Shown in pieces: positions 44,960 through 53,345 of a stretch of DNA of 64,000 nucleotides; positions within the stretch are counted from its first letter, which is position 1; every line of letters starts with the position of its first letter. Position numbers and translations under genes: made by a program. Source of the DNA: Blautia sp. (GTDB lineage: Bacteria; Bacillota; Clostridia; Lachnospirales; Lachnospiraceae); assembly GCA_023664455.1 (NCBI GenBank), contig JAMPFM010000002.1, forward strand, positions 42,321 through 106,320, read 5' to 3'. Below the pieces are notes generated by a model. That model was given only the letters and a program-made list of their open reading frames with translations, searched no databases and was not told where the DNA came from.

Positions 44960-46225
44960 TTAACCTGGTTCTGAAATGCGGCTGACGCCTACATAAATCC
45001 GGGAAATCTCATACCAGGTAGGAAAATCTGTAATCCCACTCTGTGGCAGTCCAAATACTTTCTGAAAAACCCGTACTGCTTCCGCGGTCCTTGCACCGTA
45101 GATGCCATCCGCCGTCACTCTGGGAATCGCCGGATAGTTCTGGGCGATACGGTTGAGCTGCTGCTGCAGCTGTCTGACTTTATCCCCGGAAGCCCCGATG
45201 GTCAGATTATAGCCCGGAAAAGAGGAAGGCACCCCGGAAACGCTGACTGCGGTATTGATATACATATCGCTGCCATAATAATAACGGATGATTTCGATTG
45301 CCGAATATCCCTCATCCCCCAGATATTTCGAGCCCCACTGACTGAGACCTTCGCAGGTGACTCTCTGCCCGTCGCAGTAGGATGTGAAAATGGGTTGTCT
45401 GACGCCCGGTCTGGACAGGTAATTTAGGAAAATGCTGTCCACTAACCTGTCAATATTCTCGTAGGTATTCCTGCCCCGAATCCATTTCTGGTCATAGGCG
45501 GTCGAGGACGTAATCGTGAAGTTATACCCCTGATTACGATACCACTCCGTATACACCCTGTTCAGCGTAAAAGACATAATCGCCAGAACATTAGCATAAA
45601 TCGTGCTTTCCGGCCATGTCGCATAAATTTCCGAGGACGCCACGTTCTTGATATATTCTTTGTAGTTTACATAATAATTCGGTGCGCTGCTATCAGAAGG
45701 AACCCCGTCATGTACTACAACATATTCGGGAACGACCACACGGCTTAAAACGATTTCGCCGGTCTCATCCATCGGTTTGATTTCATCTTCGGGAATCTTC
45801 GGCGGATATTCCCCATATAACGTATGATCAGGTATCAGAAGCGTCTCTTCCGTCCCTTGTGCGGTCTCTGTCGGCGTCATGCGGATATCCTGCACCGCCG
45901 TCACATCTGGCAGCACTTCCACGCCGGATACCATTACCGGCTCATATCCCGGCGCTTCCACGGTCACATTGTATTCCGAATAGGGCATGGGTGATTCCGG
46001 CGTCAGGCTGTAGGAAAGGGGCGGCGCCTGAAGCTGTACCTCCTGCGCCTGACCGGATATGTCCGTTTCGAGTGTCTCTATCGTCGTTTCCGGCGTCCCT
46101 GTGTAGGCGATAGTAATCACGGCATTCTGAATCGGTATGAATCCGATATCTGAGGTCACGTTAATCTGCAGACTGCCGGTCTGATCGCCCTCCATCTGTG
46201 CACTTTTTAGCGCTTTTTGGTTCAT
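44960..46225 (-). CDS. SpoIID/LytB-like protein with peptidoglycan-binding domain
   Basis: 421 residues. The N-terminal third has Ig/carboxypeptidase-regulatory-like beta repeats (GSLQINVTSDIGFIPIQNAVITIAYTG; SEYNVTVEAPGYEPVMVSGVEV). The middle resembles the SpoIID/LytB lytic domain (NYYVNYKEYIKNVASSEIYATWPESTIYANVLAIMSFTLNRVYTEW; TYCDG-like FTSYCDGQRVTCEGLSQWGSKYLG). The C-terminus is a peptidoglycan-binding domain (GDKVRQLQQQLNRIA...VTADGIYGARTAEAVRVFQKVFGLP). No signal peptide is seen, which is odd for a wall enzyme and suggests mother-cell cytoplasm or a spore role. It follows htpG with about 95 bases between. Confidence 0.8.
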   Translation of the reverse strand: MNQKALKSAQMEGDQTGSLQINVTSDIGFIPIQNAVITIAYTGTPETTIETLETDISGQAQEVQLQAPPLSYSLTPESPMPYSEYNVTVEAPGYEPVMVSGVEVLPDVTAVQDIRMTPTETAQGTEETLLIPDHTLYGEYPPKIPEDEIKPMDETGEIVLSRVVVPEYVVVHDGVPSDSSAPNYYVNYKEYIKNVASSEIYATWPESTIYANVLAIMSFTLNRVYTEWYRNQGYNFTITSSTAYDQKWIRGRNTYENIDRLVDSIFLNYLSRPGVRQPIFTSYCDGQRVTCEGLSQWGSKYLGDEGYSAIEIIRYYYGSDMYINTAVSVSGVPSSFPGYNLTIGASGDKVRQLQQQLNRIAQNYPAIPRVTADGIYGARTAEAVRVFQKVFGLPQSGITDFPTWYEISRIYVGVSRISEPG

Positions 46226-46320
46226 ATGGTTACCTGCTTTTACCTTATTATCTTTCTCCTTATCATAATATGCAGGGAAAAGAAAGCGGTCACTCCATGC
46301 GCCAAAAGAAACGCCTCCTT

Positions 46321-48471
46321 CTATTTCGTCAGCAGCATCATAATATCATTGCTTCTTGCGACGAATTTCGTCATTGCTTCCGGCTCAAGCGGCGCCTGTT
46401 GTAACAGGGCAAGGTCATAGAGCTGTTCGCAAATCATTTTCACATTCTCGCCGTCTTTGTGTTCCAGAATATACTGTACCAGGGGATGATTGGCATTTAA
46501 AATAAGCGTTTCCCCTTCTTTGTTGCCGAACATTCCCATATCCATACCCGGCATGGAATACATCTTCATCATATCCTGCATTCTTCTGCTTTCCTCGGAT
46601 AAGGTAATCATGGAAGAGATCTTCTTATTCTTTAATTTCTCTACTTTTACAGTAATCGCGTCCTTCTTTAACGCCTTTTTCATAATCTTGGCAATCTCTT
46701 CTGCCTGTTCTTCCATCTCTTTCTCGGCTTTCTTGGAAGTCTTCGCCTTGAATGTATCGGTCAAATCCGCGTCGATTCTCTGGAATTTAATGCCTTCGTT
46801 CTTTGCCTCTAACTGGGATACGAAAGGCTGGTCGATATTGTGGGTAAGAATCACCGCGTCCATCTTCGCCGCCTTGAACATATTGATATATTGGCTCTGC
46901 TGTTTCTCGTCAGTCACATAATAAATGACCTTTTCCTTCTTCTCTTCCGTCTCTTCTTCATCATCTGCGACGTTATTCTCATTCTCGTCCACGATTTCGG
47001 CTTCCACTTTCTCGCCGTTTTCGTCTACTGCGGAAGCTGTCGCGCTGCCTTCTTCGCCCGCTGTAGAAACGTCGCTGTTTTCTGCGCTTTCATCTACTGC
47101 GACTGTTGCGTCTGCATTTTCTTCCTGCTCATCGGGGTCAATTTTGTTGACTTCTAAGCATTCTGGCAGGGTCAGGTAGTTGCCATCCAGGTTCTTAAAC
47201 AGGATATAATCCGTCATTTTCTCGCAGAATTTATCGTCCTTCAGGCAGCCAAATTTGATGAAGGGGCTGATATCGTCCCAATATTTCTCATATTCCTCTT
47301 TCTCGGTCTTGCACATGCCGGAAAGCTTGTCTGCGACCTTTTTCGTAATATATTCGTTGATTTTTTTCACAAAACCGTCATTCTGCAAGGCGCTTCTGGA
47401 AACATTCAGCGGCAAATCCGGGCAGTCGATAACGCCTTTTAACAGCATCAGAAACTCCGGGATAACCTCTTTGATATTATCCGCGATAAATACCTGATTG
47501 TTATACAATTTAATCGTGCCTTCGATGGATTCATATTCCATGTTGATTTTAGGGAAGTAGAGGATTCCCTTTAAATTGAAGGGATAGTCCATATTCAAAT
47601 GAATCCAGAACAGCGGCTCCTTATAATCCTGGAAGACTTTGCGGTAAAATTCCAGATATTCTTCTCTCGTACATTCGTTCGGATGTTTGCTCCATAACGG
47701 AGTGGTCTCGTTTAAAAGCTCCGGGCGTTTCGTAATCTTGAGTTTCTGCTCGTCTTCTTCTTTTTCCTTTTTCAGCTCTTCTATGACGGTATCGGTGTCC
47801 AATTTCTCGGCTTCGGTAATAATCTGGGTTTCCGTCGTATTGGCTTTCGATAAATAGATTTCCATAGGCATAAAGGAGCAATATTTCTTAATGACCTCTC
47901 TCGCCCTATACTCATTACAAAATTCCAGACAGTCCTCGTTCATGAAAAGCGTAATTTCCGTTCCGACCTCGCTTCTCGTCCCCTCGTCCATGTCAAATTC
48001 CGTACCGCCGTCACATTGCCAATGAACAGGCGCTGCGCCTTCCTGATAGGAAAGGGTATCAATATGCACCGCATCCGCCACCATGAACGCGGAATAGAAT
48101 CCGAGCCCGAAATGCCCGATAATCTGGTCATCATTCGTTTTATCCTTATATTTCTCAATGAAATCCGCCGCTCCCGAAAAAGCAATCTGGTTGATGTACT
48201 CTTCTACCTCGCCGGCGGTCATGCCGATGCCGTTGTCGATAAATTTAAGCGTTTTCTCCTCTGGATTGACGATGACCTGAATCTTCGCCTTATAGTCATC
48301 AGGAAGCGTATATTCCCCCATCATGTCCAGCTTTTTCAGCTTCGTAATCGCATCGCAGCCGTTCGATATCAGCTCCCGGAAGAAAATATCATGATCCGAA
48401 TAGAGCCATTTCTTAATAATTGGAAAAATATTGTCGCTATTGATAGATAAATTACCATGCTTTCCTGCCAT
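46321..48471 (-). CDS. htpG: Chaperone HtpG (bacterial Hsp90) with acidic insert
   Basis: 716 residues, longer than the usual 620-640. The N-terminal ATPase has FFRELISNGCDAI, FIDNGIGMTAGEVEEYI and GHFGLGFYSAFMVAD. The middle domain has DLPLNVSRSALQNDGFVKKI. Between about 442 and 512 an acidic, Ala/Glu/Asp-rich segment (ENADATVAVDESAENSD...VADDEEETEEKKEK) is inserted inside the middle/C-terminal part, not at the N-M linker where eukaryotic Hsp90 has its charged linker. C-terminal dimer region follows. A perfect CIRCE element upstream shows HrcA control. Confidence 0.95.
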   Translation of the reverse strand: MAGKHGNLSINSDNIFPIIKKWLYSDHDIFFRELISNGCDAITKLKKLDMMGEYTLPDDYKAKIQVIVNPEEKTLKFIDNGIGMTAGEVEEYINQIAFSGAADFIEKYKDKTNDDQIIGHFGLGFYSAFMVADAVHIDTLSYQEGAAPVHWQCDGGTEFDMDEGTRSEVGTEITLFMNEDCLEFCNEYRAREVIKKYCSFMPMEIYLSKANTTETQIITEAEKLDTDTVIEELKKEKEEDEQKLKITKRPELLNETTPLWSKHPNECTREEYLEFYRKVFQDYKEPLFWIHLNMDYPFNLKGILYFPKINMEYESIEGTIKLYNNQVFIADNIKEVIPEFLMLLKGVIDCPDLPLNVSRSALQNDGFVKKINEYITKKVADKLSGMCKTEKEEYEKYWDDISPFIKFGCLKDDKFCEKMTDYILFKNLDGNYLTLPECLEVNKIDPDEQEENADATVAVDESAENSDVSTAGEEGSATASAVDENGEKVEAEIVDENENNVADDEEETEEKKEKVIYYVTDEKQQSQYINMFKAAKMDAVILTHNIDQPFVSQLEAKNEGIKFQRIDADLTDTFKAKTSKKAEKEMEEQAEEIAKIMKKALKKDAITVKVEKLKNKKISSMITLSEESRRMQDMMKMYSMPGMDMGMFGNKEGETLILNANHPLVQYILEHKDGENVKMICEQLYDLALLQQAPLEPEAMTKFVARSNDIMMLLTK

Positions 48472-48526
48472 GTTATCCCATTCCTTTCTTTTCTATGATG
48501 AATCTGCATCAAATTATCTAAAAAAC

Positions 48527-48555
48527 AGTTTAATTCGCCTTTTATGAAAAGTCAA
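48527..48555 (-). promoter_or_regulatory. Promoter of htpG
   Basis: Minus strand TTGACT, 17-base spacer, TAAACT, about 55 bases before the start codon. The CIRCE element ends just upstream of the -35 box. Confidence 0.55.
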
Positions 48556-48562
48556 GAAAAAA

Positions 48563-48589
48563 TTAGCACTCGTCTTGAATGAGTGCTAA
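48563..48589. promoter_or_regulatory. CIRCE operator (HrcA binding site)
   Basis: TTAGCACTC-N9-GAGTGCTAA, identical to the consensus in both arms. It is the classical heat-shock operator bound by HrcA, here upstream of htpG. In many Firmicutes htpG is not under HrcA, so the placement is worth noting. Confidence 0.97.
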
Positions 48590-48646
48590 CAATTCCTTGA
48601 AAAGCTTGTATTTACTGCATTTCTGAATTTCTAAATTTTTTCTAAA

Positions 48647-49702
48647 CTATTTGAAGTACGTCCTGTAGATGTCAAAAAAACGCGAGGTCGTCACATTTTC
48701 ATCATGAATGAAATGCACGCTGTCCCAGAGTTCTTCGTTCAGCTTTCTAGTCAGTGTTTCCACGAAAGCGTCATATTCCTGTCCGAATACTTCTTCTTTG
48801 CGCTGTTCTACAATCTTGACCTTATTACTGTCCGTTTCTTCTTTATCAAAGGTGTTGACGCATCGGATAATATGATATCCATAGGAAGATTCTACGATAT
48901 CACTGATTTCCCCGGTTCCTAAATTGAAGGCAGCTTTCTCAAACGCCGGATCCATCTCACCCTTCCCGAAAGAGTAAGTGCTTTTATCATCCTCGCTGTA
49001 ATGTCTGACCAGCTCGTCGAAATCCTCGCCCGCCTTCGCTTTTTCCCAGACCTCACATGCAGCAGCGTAAGCGTCTTCTTTTGCCTTCTGCGTATATTCG
49101 ATACGCGCTCCGGTGCCGTCGATGGCACAGGTCTTGAACAGAATATGCTGAATCGTTATGGTTCTCGCCTCGTCGTCGCTGATTTCGGGATTGATATCCT
49201 TGATGATATACTGATAAACTTTTTCCGCTACAGCGTATTCCGTATACAGATTGCGGATAACGCCCTCGTCCACGCCCATTGCCTCGATTTCTGTCTCGTT
49301 CAAAGATTGATAGTAATCCTCTACGGCATGTCCTACCTGCGCTTTTTCTTCTTCCGTCAGCTCCACCTTATACGTTCCCGCCATCAGATTCATCGTCTTA
49401 ATCTGGGCAATCTGCGCTAATGCAATATCTTTGACATTCTGCTCTAAGGTCATGCCGCCTAAGTCGATATCCCATATCTGAACGCCGTAGGCGCTCTCAT
49501 ACTGATTCTGGATATTGGTCAGATAGACCATAATTTCTGGCAGGGTACAGGAAACGGTTTCAATACGAAAAATCTCATCCTTATGGAAACCGGTGGTCAG
49601 CACCACTTTCACACCGTTGCTATTGCCGGCGCCGCAGCCTATCAGTTGAAAAGCCATCAGCAAGGCAAGCAGCGCCGCCAGGATTTTCCTATTTGATAAC
49701 AT
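48647..49702 (-). CDS. Lipoprotein peptidyl-prolyl isomerase, PrsA/SurA type
   Basis: 351 residues. Signal peptide with lipobox QLIGC (Cys 23). A helical SurA-N-like region follows, then a parvulin domain from about 185 to 285 (ITIQHILFKTC, KAGEDFDELVRHYSEDDKSTYSFGKGEMDPAFEKAAFNLGTGEISDIVESSYGYHIIRC). It folds secreted proteins outside the membrane. Its ATG lies inside the ilvE coding end, with 14 bases of overlap, and GGAAGG inside ilvE is its ribosome site, so it is translationally coupled to an unrelated metabolic gene. Neighbouring htpG and the Hsp70-like operon make this a chaperone-rich stretch. Confidence 0.9.
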   Translation of the reverse strand: MLSNRKILAALLALLMAFQLIGCGAGNSNGVKVVLTTGFHKDEIFRIETVSCTLPEIMVYLTNIQNQYESAYGVQIWDIDLGGMTLEQNVKDIALAQIAQIKTMNLMAGTYKVELTEEEKAQVGHAVEDYYQSLNETEIEAMGVDEGVIRNLYTEYAVAEKVYQYIIKDINPEISDDEARTITIQHILFKTCAIDGTGARIEYTQKAKEDAYAAACEVWEKAKAGEDFDELVRHYSEDDKSTYSFGKGEMDPAFEKAAFNLGTGEISDIVESSYGYHIIRCVNTFDKEETDSNKVKIVEQRKEEVFGQEYDAFVETLTRKLNEELWDSVHFIHDENVTTSRFFDIYRTYFK

Positions 49703-50714
49703 GAATCCATCCTTCCGGCGCTTTGATACGTCCCATCTGAATCCCTGTCAGCGTATCATAAAGCTTCTGCGTAACAGGTCCCATCTGCGTCATGCCGCTT
49801 GGAAATGCGATTTCTTTTCCATGATCCACAATCTTTCCAACCGGGGAAATGACTGCTGCCGTACCGCACAGCCCACACTCTGCAAAATCTTTCACTTCCT
49901 CTAAAGTTATCTGTCTCTCTTCCACTTCCAGATTCAGATAATCTTTCGCCACCACCATTAAGGAACGGCGTGTGATGGAAGGCAGGATGCTGCCAGACTT
50001 GGGGGTAACGACTTTGTTATCCTTGGTCACAAATAAGAAATTGGCGCCGCCTGTTTCTTCCACATACTGTCTGGAAGCTGCGTCCAGATACATATTTTCA
50101 TCGAATCCTTCTTCATGCGCGGTCACAATCGCATGAAGGCTCATGGCATAGTTTAGGCCCGCCTTGATATGTCCCGTACCGTTTGGCGCCGCCCTGTCAA
50201 AATCACTGACTTTGATGGTCAATGGCTTAACGCCTCCTTTGAAATAAGGTCCTACCGGCGTCGTAAAGACTCTGAACTGATATTCCACCGCCGGTTTCAC
50301 ACCGATTACAGCGGAACTTCCGAACATATAAGGGCGAATATATAACGTCGCGCCGGAACCATAGGGCGGTACATACGCCTCATTGGCAGCTACGGTCTGT
50401 GTCACTGCTTCCACGAAACGCTCCTTCGGAAATACAGGCATTTCCAGTCTCTTACAGGTATCTTCCATACGCTGCGCGTTTAAATCCGGGCGGAAGGTCA
50501 CGATATGCCCGTCTTCTGTCGTATAAGCTTTCATGCCTTCAAAACAGGTCTGCGCATATTGAAGCACGCCCGCGCATTCGTTCATGACAATATTCGCATC
50601 TGAAACAAGCGCGCCGCCGTCCCATGCGCCGTCTTTATAATTCGCAACATAGCGTTTGTCCGTTTCATGATACTCAAAACCAAGGTTGGCCCAGTCTAAA
50701 TTTTTCTTTTCCAT
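49689..50714 (-). CDS. ilvE: Branched-chain amino acid aminotransferase
   Basis: PLP enzyme for Leu/Ile/Val. 341 residues, type II IlvE: NIVMNECAGVLQYAQTCFEGMKAYTTEDG, ATLYIRPYMFGS, VSDFDRAAPNGTGHIKAGLNYAMSLHA (PLP Lys in GHIKAGLNYA), DAASRQYVEETGGANFLFV, SILPSITRRSLM. Preceded by GGAAAGGAGTACACA. A TTGACT box and TATAAT lie upstream but only 14 bases apart. No T-box or leader peptide is seen. Confidence 0.95.
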   Translation of the reverse strand: MEKKNLDWANLGFEYHETDKRYVANYKDGAWDGGALVSDANIVMNECAGVLQYAQTCFEGMKAYTTEDGHIVTFRPDLNAQRMEDTCKRLEMPVFPKERFVEAVTQTVAANEAYVPPYGSGATLYIRPYMFGSSAVIGVKPAVEYQFRVFTTPVGPYFKGGVKPLTIKVSDFDRAAPNGTGHIKAGLNYAMSLHAIVTAHEEGFDENMYLDAASRQYVEETGGANFLFVTKDNKVVTPKSGSILPSITRRSLMVVAKDYLNLEVEERQITLEEVKDFAECGLCGTAAVISPVGKIVDHGKEIAFPSGMTQMGPVTQKLYDTLTGIQMGRIKAPEGWIHVIK

Positions 50715-50748
50715 TTTGTATGTGTACTCCTTTCCCTTGTATCCCTAC

Positions 50749-50777
50749 ATTATTATACTTTTATTACGAGAAGTCAA
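50749..50777 (-). promoter_or_regulatory. Possible promoter of ilvE
   Basis: Minus strand TTGACT and a TATAAT box, but the spacer is only 14 bases; an overlapping AT-rich -10 at 16-17 bases (TAATAA/AATAAT) is an alternative. It partly overlaps the end of the histidine-kinase gene. Confidence 0.35.
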
Positions 50778-52768
50778 GCGTCACTCCCCAGCTCTGTCGC
50801 AAGAATTTCCATCGCTACGTCGTAGGCGAAATCATTGACGGCTTTCTCGCACATCTTGAAGAATTTCTTACGCTTATCCGATAGATGACAGGCTTTCAGC
50901 TCTTCCATGCTCTGGGCGATGCCGTCCGTGTCGAAATCGTCTAAGCGTTCGTTTAAGATACGCAGCTTCTCTTTCCACTCCTCGTCAGACAAAGTAAGTT
51001 TATCTTCCGGCTGCTGTTGTTTTTCTTCTACCGGATTAGAATCGTCCAGTTTCAGATACCTATCCAGATTTTCCCGCATCGTGCGCATCATACTAAACAG
51101 AATCGGCGACTGCACTTCCACTTCTTCCAGACTGCCCGCCTTGCTCTTCTTTTCTAATTCAAAAGCTTCTTCCGCCAGCTCGTCTGCGCCGACATTGCGC
51201 GCGTTGCCCTTGAGGGCATGTACGATAATCGCATAGCCGGATATATCTTCTTTATCCAGCATTCCTTTCAGCTGTTCTTCCTTCTCAATCAGAATTTCGC
51301 GGAAGTCTTTCAAAACCCGTTTATACAGGGCGTGGCTTCCGCCCATATATTTCAGGCCGTTGGACGCATTAATGCCCATGTCGATGAGACTCTCTTCATC
51401 CATACCGCCCATATCCATCTCTTCCGTGCTGGCAAGCTCCTCATCCCCGGAAAGATAGACAAGCTCTTTGGGCAGATATTTTATCATCATGTCTTCCAGT
51501 TTCTCCGGCTCAATCGGCTTCGTCAGATAATCTTCAAAACCGGCGTCTAAGTAAAATTCCTTCGCGCCCACTACCGCATTTGCCGTCAGTGCAATAATCG
51601 GAATATCCCTGGACGGATTGCCTTCCAGCTCCCGGATGGCGTGCAGCGTATCCACGCCGTCCATTCCCGGCATCATATGATCCATACAGATTAGATGATA
51701 TTCCTTGCGTTTCAACATTTCCAGACATTCTTCCCCGCTGGAAGCCACGTCGATCTGTAATTTCGTCTTCCGCAATAAATCCTGCGCCACCGCCAGATTC
51801 ATTGCATTATCATCCACTACCAGAATCTTGCCAAGAGGCGCGATAAATTTTTCCCGGTAGCCGATGGATTTTCTGACACTCCTGTCATATTGTTTCTGGA
51901 AATCCCCTAACGGTTTGCTGTCGATAACCTTCTGCGGAATCGCAAAGGAAAATATGGAACCCTTTCCATAGGCGCTGTCCACACGCAGCGTACCGCCCAT
52001 CATCTCTACCAGCCGGTTCGTCACGGCAAGCCCCAGTCCGCTCCCTTCTTCCGTGCGGCTCGCTTCCATATCCAGCCGGGTGAAGGTCTCGAAAATCTTC
52101 TTCATATCTTTCTCTTTGACGCCAATCCCCGTATCTTCCACGGCAATTTGCAAAAGAATAGTATCCTCTTCTAACGGCTTCCAGGAAAGATGCAGCGTCA
52201 CCATGCCGGCTTTCGTATATTTGATGGCATTGGACAATAAATTCCCGACAATCTGGCGCAGATGGATTTCATCGCCCGACAGTTTATAGGGCACGTCCGA
52301 AGCAATATCCAGCGTCAGGCGGAGTTTCTTTTTCCGCAGCGGGATGGAAATACTGTTTATCAGATCATTTAACAGGGAGCTGACGTCATAAATGCCATCA
52401 AGCAGCTCCATTTTGCCGGACTGGATTTTGGAAAAATCCAGAATATCGCTGACAAGTGACAGCAGCACGTCTCCTGCCTGTTTGATATCGAGTGCGTATC
52501 CCCTGATCGTTTCATCCTGGCTTTCCCTTAAAATCAGCTCATTAAGCCCCAGCATCGTATTAATCGGCGTCCTGATTTCATGGGACATGTTTGACAAGAA
52601 AAGGTCTCTCGCCCTGCCGGCTTTTCTGGCCTCCTCCATCGCTTTTTCCAGCTCTATATTCTTTTTTTCCAATTCATCTTTGGCAAGCAGCAGAGAAACC
52701 GCCTGCTTTTCCAGTTTGGAAGTAAAACCGCCCTTTGTATCCTTTTCCTCGTCCTTTTGACTACGCAT
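50774..52768 (-). CDS. Soluble hybrid histidine kinase with receiver and Hpt domains
   Basis: 664 residues, no membrane segment and no recognisable sensor domain. A coiled coil (15-50) leads into HisKA (SNMSHEIRTPINTMLGL, phosphorylated His near 62), HATPase (LRQIVGNLLSNAIKYTKAG, EDTGIGVKEKDMKKIFETF, GSGLGLAVTNRLVEMMGG), a receiver (ILVVDDNAMNLAVAQDLL, Asp in CMDHMMPGMDGV near 363, Lys in LTKPIEP), and an Hpt domain (IIVHALKGNARNVGA, His near 518). A complete phosphorelay without output regulator or DNA-binding domain. It probably takes its signal through the coiled coil from a partner protein. AAGGA precedes the ATG. Confidence 0.93.
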   Translation of the reverse strand: MRSQKDEEKDTKGGFTSKLEKQAVSLLLAKDELEKKNIELEKAMEEARKAGRARDLFLSNMSHEIRTPINTMLGLNELILRESQDETIRGYALDIKQAGDVLLSLVSDILDFSKIQSGKMELLDGIYDVSSLLNDLINSISIPLRKKKLRLTLDIASDVPYKLSGDEIHLRQIVGNLLSNAIKYTKAGMVTLHLSWKPLEEDTILLQIAVEDTGIGVKEKDMKKIFETFTRLDMEASRTEEGSGLGLAVTNRLVEMMGGTLRVDSAYGKGSIFSFAIPQKVIDSKPLGDFQKQYDRSVRKSIGYREKFIAPLGKILVVDDNAMNLAVAQDLLRKTKLQIDVASSGEECLEMLKRKEYHLICMDHMMPGMDGVDTLHAIRELEGNPSRDIPIIALTANAVVGAKEFYLDAGFEDYLTKPIEPEKLEDMMIKYLPKELVYLSGDEELASTEEMDMGGMDEESLIDMGINASNGLKYMGGSHALYKRVLKDFREILIEKEEQLKGMLDKEDISGYAIIVHALKGNARNVGADELAEEAFELEKKSKAGSLEEVEVQSPILFSMMRTMRENLDRYLKLDDSNPVEEKQQQPEDKLTLSDEEWKEKLRILNERLDDFDTDGIAQSMEELKACHLSDKRKKFFKMCEKAVNDFAYDVAMEILATELGSDA

Positions 52769-52798
52769 GTGATTTTCCTTCTTCCTTTCTACTATTTT

Positions 52799-53302
52799 TT
52801 ACTCCCGTGTCTGTTTCTTACGTTCATAGGTGACAAAATGATAAGCGATATCGAAATAGGTCTGCTCCTCGCTCTCTTCTACGATTTCCCATTCCCCCGT
52901 CTCATCCAGATTGGGAAAATAGGAATCCGCCTCATAAATATGGTCGATTCTGGTCACATGCGCCACATCACAATAAGGCAGCATCATCCGGTAAACGCTT
53001 TCCCCGCCGATAATATAAATATCCTCTTCCTCATAGCGCTTCAATTCTTCCAGCAATTCCTCTTCACTGTGCGCCACAACCGCATCTTTGACATGGTAAT
53101 CAGGATTCCTGGAAAGAATGATATTCGTCCTTCCCGCAAGGGGCATTCCCTGTGGAAAAGTCTCTAACGTTTTCCTGCCGTAAACGACTACCTTACCCAT
53201 CGTTTCCCTTCTGAAATTTTTATGGTCGTTCGGAATGCGTACAAGCAGGCTGCCCTTGCACCCGATTGCCCAATGATTATCCACCGCAACTATCAGCTTC
53301 AT
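52799..53302 (-). CDS. folA: Dihydrofolate reductase
   Basis: 167 residues from the ATG at 53302. MKLIVAVDNHWAIGCKGSLLVRIPNDHKNFRRETMGKVVVYGRKTLETFP is typical DHFR, with the Asp in PNDHKNF. Later ILSRNPDY and IYIIGGESVYRMMLPYCD. It regenerates tetrahydrofolate consumed by ThyA, which lies immediately upstream. The start is preceded by GGAAAGGACGGTTATCAGGATA, a looser copy of the recurring leader. An in-frame start at 53389 would overlap thyA and is rejected. Confidence 0.95.
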   Translation of the reverse strand: MKLIVAVDNHWAIGCKGSLLVRIPNDHKNFRRETMGKVVVYGRKTLETFPQGMPLAGRTNIILSRNPDYHVKDAVVAHSEEELLEELKRYEEEDIYIIGGESVYRMMLPYCDVAHVTRIDHIYEADSYFPNLDETGEWEIVEESEEQTYFDIAYHFVTYERKKQTRE

Positions 53303-53345
53303 TATCCTGATAACCGTCCTTTCCCGGCGCCTTGATAACGCCTGT

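Noticed and set aside
50715-50773. A T-box or leader-peptide attenuator before ilvE
   Set aside because: The region is under 60 bases with no T-box sequence, no run of Leu/Ile/Val codons and no terminator hairpin.
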